A DNA stretch of 8,880 bases, taken from Limisphaerales bacterium. GTDB lineage: Bacteria; Verrucomicrobiota; Verrucomicrobiia; Limisphaerales; UBA11358. The stretch is taken from assembly GCA_027451565.1 (NCBI GenBank), contig DAIDJC010000129.1, positions 1 to 8,880 on the forward strand, read 5' to 3'. The position numbers and the translations under genes were made by a program. The notes under the pieces are model-generated. The model had not been told where the DNA came from and ran no database searches. It saw only the letters and a list, made by a program, of their open reading frames with translations. Position 1 is the first letter of the stretch, and each line of letters starts with the position of its first letter. Below are positions 1 to 6,734 of this stretch, piece after piece.

Positions 1-1
1 C

Positions 2-91
2 AGCACAAATGAATATTTCAAGCCAAAATGCCCTCCCGGGGTGGAAAAGGCTTTGTACCCACAACTGGTGACATGCAATTGCCAGGGGTGA
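2..91 (+). CDS. possible 3' end of an upstream gene (partial, unrecognised)
   Basis: Reading from base 2, 29 codons stay open before a TGA at 89-91. The encoded tail ends in Cys-Asn-Cys-Gln-Gly and includes a Lys-Cys-Pro-Pro-Gly stretch. I recognise no family. An open run this short can arise by chance. The only support is position: an intrinsic terminator on the same strand follows about 100 bases later, as expected after a gene that enters from the left edge. Sequence left of the window would settle it. Confidence 0.2.
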   Translation, partial: STNEYFKPKCPPGVEKALYPQLVTCNCQG

Positions 92-100
92 TGCTATGCT

Positions 101-190
101 CATTACAGGTTGAAGGCGCACCGAAGGGTGGTGCAAAGCCAACCAAGCTTTCAAAAAGCTGCTCGATTTAAGTGTTTAGCTCGTGTTTTA
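101..190 (+). ncRNA. candidate structured RNA or 3'-UTR element before a terminator
   Basis: The transcript could form a long interrupted hairpin. GGTT (108-111) pairs with AACC (141-144), GGC (115-117) with GCC (138-140), and GCACC (118-122) with GGTGC (130-134). The loop is 123-129, with three-base bulges GAA (112-114) and AAA (135-137) on opposite sides. A second small hairpin follows: AGCTTT (146-151) with AAAGCT (155-160). The terminator at 191-221 comes next. This could be a small RNA, a leader element or just a structured 3' UTR. I could not match it to a known RNA family, and no gene follows closely that it would obviously control. Confidence 0.25.
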
Positions 191-221
191 AGAGAGGCCG
201 GAGTCGTGTCCGGCCTTTTTT
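191..221 (+). terminator. intrinsic (Rho-independent) terminator
   Basis: A perfect 7-bp GC-rich stem, GGCCGGA (196-202) with TCCGGCC (209-215), encloses a six-base loop. Six T residues follow at once (216-221), then ATTT. The A/G-rich bases at 191-195 can pair with the T run and extend the stem. This is a textbook terminator for rightward transcription. It separates whatever enters from the left from the cdsA-nadB gene run. Confidence 0.85.
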
Positions 222-225
222 ATTT

Positions 226-875
226 CTCAAAATAGATCAGGAGTTGGGCCTTTTGCATAATCCAAAACAGGCCGTGCCGGCGTCAATCTGGGTTTAACCC
301 CTTGTGGCTCGGATGAGTCACGTTCTCCGTGCCGTTTGCTCCACCTCATACCAACCTGTATTCAAAGGAGCTGATTTTATCGCTGACCAAAAAATTGAGG
401 GCGGCATTTTATCTGCATATCTACAATTTTTTTCTGGGAGCCTGTTTAAAAAGTGGGAATTGTGCTCCGGCTGGGGATTTTGTTTTTGGGCAATGCGGAG
501 TTATGGGAGCATCCTCGCAGCGAGCTGTAACGACGGCGGCAACAAAGCCCAAGGGCAAAAGCGTCGCCGCCCGGAGGGTTTTCGCGCCCAAGCCGGTCTG
601 GCGTTGTTGCTCCTCGGTCGCAGACTCCCGTGGTGTAGGCTCCCTCGTCGCGCCTGGCCAGACCGGCTTTAGCACAAAAACAGCATCCTTCCAAACTTTC
701 AGACAGGTTCTGAGAAGAGCTTGTTGCTTAAATGGTCAATTACGGAGTGGTTTGATTTTGATCCTATCCATCTCGAAAAACTTATCAGATTAGGAGTCTA
801 TGGGGACCGATGAACCTTTACAGGAGGTTAAATCCACATTGGCAATTGAGGGTCTGACTGATAAGGTACGGCGGC
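226..875. other. 650-bp intergenic region with no convincing gene
   Basis: Several overlapping open frames exist here, but none has a recognisable domain or good coding character, and the frames conflict with one another. Base composition is uneven. About 340-490 and 670-790 are relatively AT-rich, while about 490-669 is distinctly GC-rich and full of inverted repeats. The promoter for the cdsA gene run should lie here, but I see no good -35/-10 pair. CATAAT at 256-261 is a weak -10 candidate without a good -35. In many bacteria uppS lies just upstream of cdsA, and no intact uppS is present here. Confidence 0.6.
590..669. repeat. 13-bp perfect inverted repeat inside a GC-rich block
   Basis: AAGCCGGTCTGGC (590-602) is the exact reverse complement of GCCAGACCGGCTT (657-669), with a 54-base spacer. 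The arms lie in a GC-rich block that begins near 490 and stops abruptly at 669. Other complementary pairs in the block compete with it: GCAACAA (539-545) with TTGTTGC (604-610), GGCGGC (535-540) with GCCGCC (566-571), and CGACG (531-535) with CGTCG (562-566). No T run follows the right arm, so it is not a standard terminator. A dispersed intergenic repeat, a MITE-like element or a structured RNA are all possible. Confidence 0.6.
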
Positions 876-1790
876 ATGCCCGGTCCGGCCAGCAACACGC
901 CATCCAAGGCGCAGGTATTTCTGCGTCGCCTGTGCTCCACCCTCATTCTCTGGGTGGTGATTTTGGCTGCCATGTTTTCCAGCAACCGGATTTTATCGGA
1001 TGGGGTTTTTGTTTTTTTGATTGGCACACTGGCGCTTGCCGGATTGTGGGAGTTTTACGGAATGGCAGAGCGGTGCCAGCTCCCGGTTTTCCGCCAAACC
1101 GGCCTGGTAGGCGGGGGGATTCTGATGCTGGGCACTTTTGCCCACTTTCAAGGCTGGCTGGGCATCCACGGTACCCCGGCGCGAGTTAATGACTTCGAAA
1201 ATTCCTTTTTGATTCTGTTTGTGCTGGGACTTTGCGTGCGGCTGTTCGTCTCTCGAAAAGTTTCCTCCGGCATGACGGCCATGGCTGTGACGCTTCTCGG
1301 ATTGATGTATGTGCCATGGCTGCTGAATTTTATACAAAAAATCAATTTTTTCCCGGGATTGGACGGCGGTGGAAAATTTTACGTTCTCTACCTGATTTTG
1401 GTCACCAAGTTCAGCGACATGGGCGCTTATGTGGTGGGGTCGCTTTTGGGCCGTCACAAGATGATCCCCAGGATTAGTCCGGGAAAGACGTGGGAAGGAT
1501 TTGCAGGAGCCGTGCTGGTTTCCACCGGGGCGAGCGTTGTGTTTGTAAAATGTTTCCATGACCATTTGCGCGGCATGAGTTTGGAGCACAGTTTGATTTT
1601 GGGGGTGTTATTGAGCACCGCAGCCGTGGTGGGTGATTTGATTGAGTCCATGTTCAAGCGCGAGGCTGGGTTGAAGGATTCGGGACGACTTTTTCCCGGC
1701 ATCGGGGGCATTTTGGACTTGTTGGACAGTCTTTTGTTTAATGCTCCAATCATGTACCTGTACCTGAGGCACATCTTGACGCATCCATAA
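876..1790 (+). CDS. cdsA: phosphatidate cytidylyltransferase (CDP-diacylglycerol synthase)
   Basis: CdsA is an integral inner-membrane enzyme that joins CTP and phosphatidic acid into CDP-diacylglycerol, the precursor of all major phospholipids. The 304-residue product is at the upper end of the family's usual length. It is rich in hydrophobic segments, beginning around residues 20-37. The C-terminal family signature is clear: Ser258-Met-Phe-Lys-Arg262, Lys267-Asp268, Gly277-Gly278 and Asp281...Asp284. Two positions differ from E. coli CdsA: the His of PGHGG is Ile276, and the Arg of the DR.D motif is Leu282. As I recall, related substitutions occur in PVC enzymes, so activity is probably kept. 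An in-frame TGA at 855-857 limits the start to ATG 876, and the ribosome site there is weak. dxr follows after 18 bases. Confidence 0.95.
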   Translation: MPGPASNTPSKAQVFLRRLCSTLILWVVILAAMFSSNRILSDGVFVFLIGTLALAGLWEFYGMAERCQLPVFRQTGLVGGGILMLGTFAHFQGWLGIHGTPARVNDFENSFLILFVLGLCVRLFVSRKVSSGMTAMAVTLLGLMYVPWLLNFIQKINFFPGLDGGGKFYVLYLILVTKFSDMGAYVVGSLLGRHKMIPRISPGKTWEGFAGAVLVSTGASVVFVKCFHDHLRGMSLEHSLILGVLLSTAAVVGDLIESMFKREAGLKDSGRLFPGIGGILDLLDSLLFNAPIMYLYLRHILTHP

Positions 1791-1808
1791 AGAGAAACCG
1801 AATTTTTC

Positions 1809-2957
1809 ATGAAGAACGTTGTTCTACTGGGCAGCACCGGATCCATAGGCACCAGCACAGTGAAGGTGGCGGAGGATTTGCCGGATCAGATTCGCCTTTG
1901 CGGCCTTGCCGCTGGCGAAAACGCGGAGTTATTGGTGGAGCAAATCCGCAAGCACCGCCCCTTGGCGGCATCTTTGAACAGCCCGCGCAAGGCTTTGGAG
2001 CTGAAAGAAAAACTGGGTGAAGAATTACCCGTTTGGAGCGGCCCGGAGGGCTTGATCAGGCTGGCCACGATGCCTGAGGCGGACATTGTCTTGATAGCGA
2101 TTGTGGGCACCGCCGGTCTCCAGCCAGCGCTGGCTGCCATCCGGGCTGGCAAGGATATTGCCGTGGCATCGAAGGAGATTTTGGTGATGGCCGGGGAGAT
2201 CGTGATGAAGGAGGCGCGCAAGCATGGCGTGCGGGTCCTGGCGGTGGATAGCGAGCATTCGGCCATTTTTCAATGCATGGACGGCAAACCCCCGAGCTCA
2301 GTCCGGAGATTGATTCTCACGGCCAGCGGCGGACCTTTTCGCGATGCCAAAATCTGGTCCCAGGACCGGTTCGAGGGGATCACTGTGGAAAATGCCTTGA
2401 AACATCCCTCCTGGGTGATGGGGAGGAAAATCACCATTGATTCGGCCACCCTGTTTAACAAGGGCTTGGAAATGATTGAGGCGAGATGGTTGTTCGACAT
2501 TGACATGGACCGGGTGGGGGTGGTGGTTCATCCTCAAAGTGTCATTCATTCCATGGTGGAATTTGTGGATGGCTCCATTCTGGCTCAGATGTCCACGCCG
2601 GACATGTGCCTGCCCATTCAGTATGCGCTGACCTATCCAGAGCGGAAGCCGAGCGAACGGGTGCAAACCTCGTTTCCACGGATTGGCAGCCTGACGTTTG
2701 AGGAGCCGGATGAGAAACGGTTTCCTTCGCTGGATTTGGCCCGTCGGGCGGGCAGGCAGGGAGGCACTTTGCCGGCTGTTTTGAACGCCGCCAACGAGGT
2801 GGCGGTCGAAGCTTTTGTGAACAGGCACATCTCATTTCCTGCCATAGCACGTCTTGTGGACCGGGTGATGAAGGAACATGTCTGGGTGGAGCATCCCTCT
2901 CTGGATCAAATCCTTGAGGCGGATGCCTGGGCTCGCTCAGCGGCTGCCATCCGGTGA
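1809..2957 (+). CDS. dxr: 1-deoxy-D-xylulose 5-phosphate reductoisomerase
   Basis: Dxr (IspC) converts 1-deoxy-D-xylulose 5-phosphate to 2-C-methyl-D-erythritol 4-phosphate with NADPH and a divalent metal. It is the committed cytosolic step of the MEP isoprenoid pathway and the target of fosmidomycin. The 382 residues are close to the usual 390-400. The NADPH loop GSTGSIG is at residues 8-14. The metal ligands Asp147, Glu149 and Glu221 match E. coli D150, E152 and E231. The flexible-loop His199 in HPSWVMG matches E. coli H209, and Asn217-Lys218 is also kept. The usual ANKE motif reads ASKE. All catalytic residues I can place are intact. There is no Shine-Dalgarno site before ATG 1809, only a T-rich stretch. 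cdsA lies 18 bases upstream and rseP 55 bases downstream. Confidence 0.97.
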   Translation: MKNVVLLGSTGSIGTSTVKVAEDLPDQIRLCGLAAGENAELLVEQIRKHRPLAASLNSPRKALELKEKLGEELPVWSGPEGLIRLATMPEADIVLIAIVGTAGLQPALAAIRAGKDIAVASKEILVMAGEIVMKEARKHGVRVLAVDSEHSAIFQCMDGKPPSSVRRLILTASGGPFRDAKIWSQDRFEGITVENALKHPSWVMGRKITIDSATLFNKGLEMIEARWLFDIDMDRVGVVVHPQSVIHSMVEFVDGSILAQMSTPDMCLPIQYALTYPERKPSERVQTSFPRIGSLTFEEPDEKRFPSLDLARRAGRQGGTLPAVLNAANEVAVEAFVNRHISFPAIARLVDRVMKEHVWVEHPSLDQILEADAWARSAAAIR

Positions 2958-3002
2958 AATCCCCGTCTGAAGATTGCGGAGCAACCCCATTTCCGCTAGG
3001 AT

Positions 3003-3007
3003 AAGGA
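3003..3007 (+). promoter_or_regulatory. ribosome binding site of rseP
   Basis: AAGGA sits five bases before ATG 3013. It decides the rseP start in favour of 3013 over the upstream in-frame TTG at 2974. It is one of the few recognisable Shine-Dalgarno sites in this gene run. Confidence 0.6.
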
Positions 3008-3012
3008 ATTCG

Positions 3013-4476
3013 ATGACCAATTTACATTACTTCGTTATAGCGTTGGAAGTGCTGTTTATTTTCAACCTGATCATTGGCGTGCATGAGCTGGGCCATTTTC
3101 TTGCCGCCAAGTGGCGTGGATTAAAGATTGAGCGGTTTGCCATTTGGTTTGGCAAACCGGTTTGGAAGAAGAAGGTGAACGGGATAGAGTATGCGCTGGG
3201 CTGGATTCCGGCGGGTGGTTATGTGGCATTGCCCCAAATGGCCACCATGGAAGCTATTGAAGGCAAATCGGAGGCGCCGGGGGATGTCCTTCCCAATGTT
3301 TCCGCCTTGGACAAGATCATTGTCGCCTTTGCCGGGCCGCTTTTCAGCCTTCTTCTGGCCTTTGTTTTTGCCTTGGTGGTTTGGAAGGTGGGCAAACCCA
3401 GCAACGAGGGGGACAACTCCACGGTCATAGGCTGGGTGCAACCCGGCGGTCCTGCCTGGTTGGCGGGGCTGCGGGCAGGCGACCGAATTTTGGAGGTGGA
3501 TGGCCACCCGGTCAAAAATTTTCTGCCCACCGGCGAGTTGAGCGACAGTATAAAATGGCGCATCATCACCAGCACCGGCCCCACGGTGGCCATCAAATAC
3601 CTTCGCGATAACCAGGAAGCCACGGCTTATGCGGTGCCCACCAACGTGCCCACCAAATGGTATGAGCGCAAATCGCTGCGTCAGATTTTGGTGGATGCCG
3701 CCTCCAAGGCCACCATCCTGGAGGTGGTTAGCAACAGCCCCGCCGCCCTGGCTGGCCTGAAGACGGACGATGAAGTGACGGCGCTGGATGGCCACCCCAT
3801 TTTCAGCCCGGACACCATTGACTATGCACAGCAACAGATGAGCAATGGCGTGGTGCGCCCGCTCACGTTGACCATCCATCGGGGCAACGATTTTTTTGAT
3901 CGCGCCATAACCCCTGCCAGGCCGGCGCAGCCAGTCGGCGCGCCCCCCATCCTCGGTATTCTTTCCTGGAAAGGGGACACCAATTTCATGCTCGTTCACC
4001 CGGCGCCCATGGAGCAGATTGAGGCCAGCGCCAGTCAGATTTTTAACACCTTGGGTGCCTTGTTTGAACCCAAGGGCCAGATCGGAGTCCAGCAATTGGG
4101 CGGGGCGGTGATGATCATCCGGGTTTACAGCAACCTTTTCAACGACATGGATGGCTGGCGGCGCGTCCTTTGGTTCAGTGTGGTTTTGAATGTCAACCTG
4201 GCGCTCCTGAACATGCTCCCCCTGCCGGTTTTGGACGGAGGGCATATCACGCTTTCCCTGATTGAAATCATCCGCCGGAAACCGGTCAGCGCCAAGCTCA
4301 TGAACCGCATCCAGAATGGCTTTGCCATGTTGATCATTGGGTTCATGTTGTACATAGGCTTTTTTGACACCGGAGACTGGCTGCGAAGCGCCCGGGCGGA
4401 CCGGGAGCAACCCGTTGTGTTTTCAGCAAAGCCAAACCCAATCCCTGCATCTGGCGCCGGTTCATCCGCGCCTTGA
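3013..4476 (+). CDS. rseP: site-2 intramembrane zinc metalloprotease, RseP/RasP type
   Basis: This is a polytopic inner-membrane protease that cuts substrates within the membrane, classically anti-sigma factors and leftover signal peptides. From ATG 3013 the product has 487 residues, longer than E. coli RseP (450). A first membrane segment carries the zinc motif HELGH at residues 24-28. Two PDZ-like regions follow at about 138-170 and 233-270. The second catalytic motif, NMLPLPVLDGG, is at about 400-410, followed by the last membrane segment and a Pro/Ser/Ala-rich tail. The start is chosen because AAGGA (3003-3007) lies five bases before ATG 3013. A TTG at 2974 would add 13 polar residues with no support. 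No anti-sigma factor gene is nearby, so the substrate is unknown. Neighbouring dxr and cdsA match the classic cluster. Confidence 0.93.
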   Translation: MTNLHYFVIALEVLFIFNLIIGVHELGHFLAAKWRGLKIERFAIWFGKPVWKKKVNGIEYALGWIPAGGYVALPQMATMEAIEGKSEAPGDVLPNVSALDKIIVAFAGPLFSLLLAFVFALVVWKVGKPSNEGDNSTVIGWVQPGGPAWLAGLRAGDRILEVDGHPVKNFLPTGELSDSIKWRIITSTGPTVAIKYLRDNQEATAYAVPTNVPTKWYERKSLRQILVDAASKATILEVVSNSPAALAGLKTDDEVTALDGHPIFSPDTIDYAQQQMSNGVVRPLTLTIHRGNDFFDRAITPARPAQPVGAPPILGILSWKGDTNFMLVHPAPMEQIEASASQIFNTLGALFEPKGQIGVQQLGGAVMIIRVYSNLFNDMDGWRRVLWFSVVLNVNLALLNMLPLPVLDGGHITLSLIEIIRRKPVSAKLMNRIQNGFAMLIIGFMLYIGFFDTGDWLRSARADREQPVVFSAKPNPIPASGAGSSAP

Positions 4477-4491
4477 CCTGTTTATTTTTCC

Positions 4492-6270
4492 ATGAGCTAT
4501 TGTCATTCCCCATTTTATTATCGGCGGCGTTTGACCCGGGAAATTGTGGTGGGCGATCCCGATCACGGCGGTTTACGCATGGGCGGCCATCATCCCGTGG
4601 TGAAGCAGTCCATGCTGACCTGTGACACCATGGACACGGACCTGTGCGTGCGGCAGACCCTGGAACTGGTGGCTGTCGGTTGCCAGATGGTGCGCATCAC
4701 CGCCCCCACTGTGAAGGATGCCGCCAACCTTCAGCATATTGTCCGTGAGCTGAGGCAGCGGGGTTGTCTGGTCCCCATCGTGGCAGACATCCATTTCAAG
4801 CCGGAGGCTGCAATGGAAGCGGTCAAGTGGGTGGAGGTGGTGCGGGTAAACCCGGGCAATTATGCGGATTCCAAAAAGTTCACCACCAAGGAATACACGG
4901 ATGAACAATACGCCGCCGAATTGCAGCGCATCGAGGAAAAATTCACGCCGCTGGTGCTCAAGGCCAAACAACTGCGCCGTTGCCTGCGCATCGGCACCAA
5001 TCACGGTTCCCTCAGCGACCGGATCATGAACCGATATGGCGATACTCCGTTGGGCATGGTCGAAAGCGCCCTGGAATTTGCCCGGATTTGCCGGAAACAT
5101 GATTTTCATCAGTTCAAATTCTCGATGAAATCCAGCAATCCCAAGGTGATGATTGAATGCTATCGCCTGCTGGTGAACCGCCTTGATGAGGAGGGACCGG
5201 ATTGGAATTATCCTATTCACCTGGGAGTGACCGAGGCGGGGGAGGGCGAGGATGGCCGGATCAAGTCCGCCATAGGGATTGGCTCGCTCCTCTGCGATGG
5301 CTTGGGCGACACCATACGGGTTTCATTGACCGAGGATTCCCCTCAGGAGATTCAAGTTTGCAACGATTTGCTGGGTCAGATTCCCTTTCTAACCAGCCCC
5401 ACGCCGCTGCCGAAAGAGCCGGTTTGGCCCTTTGACCCGTATCATTTTCAAAGACGGCTCACCCCTGAAATTGAATTGGGTGACCAGACGCGGTGCGGCG
5501 GGGAACAATTAGTCCGCGTGGTGGTCACCCGTGCCACCTTTCAAAAGGTTTCCCCAAAAATCCGCCCCGGTGATGATGTCCGGCCCGAGGCTGTGTATGA
5601 GGATTTGAACGTGGCAGAGCTGGACCCCACCCAGGATTTTTCCGTTCCGTGCGACACCCAGTTGGTGACGGTCAAGGATGGGGTGAATCTGCCGGTCATC
5701 ACCGCCTTTCGCCTGCTGGTTTCCAAATTGAAGCAATTGGGAGTGAACAACCCCATTTTGTTGAAGGACACCCTTCAACTGGATGATCAGCCCTTGGAAC
5801 CCCGGATAGCCCTGTTGCGGGCCTCGGTGGCCATCGGCTCGCTTTTGGCGGATGGCATAGGTGATGCCATTTTGGTGCGGGGCGAGAGCGGGGCCGGCCA
5901 GTCACTCCGTCTGTCTTACAACATTCTTCAGGCGGCCGGCTGCCGCAGTTTCAAGACGGATTATGTGGCATGCCCCAGTTGCGGGCGCACCCTCTTCAAC
6001 CTCCAGACGGTGACGGCGCGGATCAAGGCCCGGACCCAGCATTTGAAAGGCGTCAAAATTGCCATCATGGGTTGCATCGTGAATGGGCCGGGTGAAATGG
6101 CGGATGCGGATTTTGGCTATGTGGGCGGCGCTCCCAATAAAATCAACCTGTATGTGGGCAAAACCCCCATCAAATTCAATATCCCTGAAAGCGAGGCGGT
6201 GGAACGCCTGGTGGACCTGATCAAGGAACATCATAAATGGGTTGAGCCGGAGGACAAAACGGCTGCCTGA
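4492..6270 (+). CDS. ispG: 4-hydroxy-3-methylbut-2-en-1-yl diphosphate synthase, long three-domain form
   Basis: IspG (GcpE) reductively opens the cyclic diphosphate MEcPP to HMBPP, the penultimate MEP-pathway step, using a [4Fe-4S] cluster. At 592 residues it is about 200 longer than E. coli IspG (372) and matches the chlamydial/plant three-domain form. Residues 1 to about 290 form the TIM-barrel domain. About 300-480 is the inserted A* domain, and about 484-592 is the iron-sulphur domain. The cluster ligands are present: Cys494 and Cys497 (CPSC), Cys528 and Glu535 (GCIVNGPGE). The insert begins with RRLTPEIELGD (321-331), echoing the N-terminal RRLTREIVVGD (12-22). A later motif, GSLLADGIGD (449-458), echoes GSLLCDGLGD (264-273). 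The gene starts 15 bases after rseP, behind a T-rich stretch and without a Shine-Dalgarno site. Confidence 0.97.
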   Translation: MSYCHSPFYYRRRLTREIVVGDPDHGGLRMGGHHPVVKQSMLTCDTMDTDLCVRQTLELVAVGCQMVRITAPTVKDAANLQHIVRELRQRGCLVPIVADIHFKPEAAMEAVKWVEVVRVNPGNYADSKKFTTKEYTDEQYAAELQRIEEKFTPLVLKAKQLRRCLRIGTNHGSLSDRIMNRYGDTPLGMVESALEFARICRKHDFHQFKFSMKSSNPKVMIECYRLLVNRLDEEGPDWNYPIHLGVTEAGEGEDGRIKSAIGIGSLLCDGLGDTIRVSLTEDSPQEIQVCNDLLGQIPFLTSPTPLPKEPVWPFDPYHFQRRLTPEIELGDQTRCGGEQLVRVVVTRATFQKVSPKIRPGDDVRPEAVYEDLNVAELDPTQDFSVPCDTQLVTVKDGVNLPVITAFRLLVSKLKQLGVNNPILLKDTLQLDDQPLEPRIALLRASVAIGSLLADGIGDAILVRGESGAGQSLRLSYNILQAAGCRSFKTDYVACPSCGRTLFNLQTVTARIKARTQHLKGVKIAIMGCIVNGPGEMADADFGYVGGAPNKINLYVGKTPIKFNIPESEAVERLVDLIKEHHKWVEPEDKTAA

Positions 6271-6357
6271 CGCCCATTCATCCGCGAGCACTTTTTATTT
6301 CAATTTGCCCCCGGGCCACTTTCGTGGCATGGTTCCTGTGTCCTTGTTAATTTATTT
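6271..6357 (+). other. 87-bp gap between ispG and the glutaredoxin gene
   Basis: This is the longest clear gap within the gene run. It has a 5-bp hairpin, GCCAC (6315-6319) with GTGGC (6324-6328), not followed by a T run, so it is unlikely to terminate. The last 12 bases before ATG 6358 are almost pure A/T. A secondary promoter could lie here, but I see no convincing -35/-10 pair. Confidence 0.4.
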
Positions 6358-6702
6358 ATGAGCCAAACCAAAATCGTAGCGTATTTAAAACCATCCTGTG
6401 GATGGAGCCAGGGTGTGCGCGCGGTCATGCGCAAATACCAGCTGCCTTTCGAGGATCGTGACATCATCAACGATCCTCTTCAACGTCAGGAAATGATTGA
6501 AAAAAGCGGGCAGATGCTCAGTCCCTGCGTGGAGATCAACGGCCACATGCTGGCCGATGTGAGTGGCGAGGAAGTGGAGGCCTGGATGCTGGCCAACAAG
6601 GTGGTCCAGCCCAATGATGTGAAGCCAGATGCGCCCATCAACCAGCCTTGCGCCCACGAGATGCCCCAAGCAGCCCCGTTGAATTTTGGGTTGCGGCGTT
6701 AA
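6358..6702 (+). CDS. small divergent glutaredoxin-family protein
   Basis: The 114-residue product has a glutaredoxin-like start: a beta strand (IVAYLKPSC), then an active site Cys14-Gly-Trp-Ser17. This resembles the monothiol CGFS class more than the dithiol CPYC class. The usual TVP cis-proline motif reads Ser55-Pro56-Cys57, placing a second Cys beside the active site. The typical Gly-Gly that follows is replaced (HMLADVSGEE). A roughly 30-residue tail after the fold carries a third Cys (Cys98). Family members reduce glutathione mixed disulphides or carry [2Fe-2S] clusters. Lying directly after ispG, it may support that iron-sulphur enzyme, but this is inference. It starts 87 bases after ispG with only AT-rich sequence before the ATG. 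Which thiol it uses is unknown. Confidence 0.75.
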   Translation: MSQTKIVAYLKPSCGWSQGVRAVMRKYQLPFEDRDIINDPLQRQEMIEKSGQMLSPCVEINGHMLADVSGEEVEAWMLANKVVQPNDVKPDAPINQPCAHEMPQAAPLNFGLRR

Positions 6703-6709
6703 GACTCTG

Positions 6710-6734
6710 CCGGGGATTGGCCCTGGTTCCCCGG
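6710..6734 (+). promoter_or_regulatory. hairpin abutting the purine-rich site before panC
   Basis: CCGGGGA (6710-6716) pairs perfectly with TCCCCGG (6728-6734), giving a strong 7-bp stem with an 11-base loop. Its last two bases are the first two of the purine tract GGAAGGAAAGGAG (6733-6745). No T run follows, so it is not an intrinsic terminator. It could influence access to the ribosome site or stabilise the downstream transcript. That role is inference. Confidence 0.4.

Noticed and set aside
108..144. Resemblance to a cyclic-di-GMP-I (GEMM) riboswitch
   Set aside because: GCAAAGCC and the GGC/GCC pair recall that aptamer, but the bases before and after do not match its other helix or tetraloop receptor, and there is no adjacent target gene.
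752..787. Promoter-like TTGATT/TTGATC with TTATCA upstream of cdsA
   Set aside because: No spacing gives a convincing -10 box, so it is too weak to annotate.
304..793. Two overlapping + strand open frames (304-672 and 329-793)
   Set aside because: Both run through the palindromic GC-rich block, conflict with each other, and show no domain, good ribosome site or steady coding character.
800..1189. Open frame starting at ATG 800 after AGGAG
   Set aside because: Most of it overlaps cdsA out of frame, and the product past 876 is a shadow. The upstream signal is kept as a finding, not as a gene.
993..1589. A 198-codon open frame on the minus strand
   Set aside because: It is antisense to cdsA, has no family resemblance, and looks like a shadow of the + strand gene.
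2974..3012. Upstream TTG start for rseP
   Set aside because: It adds 13 polar residues before the first membrane segment and has no ribosome site, whereas ATG 3013 has AAGGA at good spacing.
3121..4410. A 429-codon open frame on the minus strand
   Set aside because: It lies entirely opposite rseP, which has clear catalytic motifs. The antisense product has no recognisable domain and reflects codon bias of the real gene.
6315..6328. Hairpin after ispG as a terminator
   Set aside because: The stem is only 5 bp, and no T run follows.
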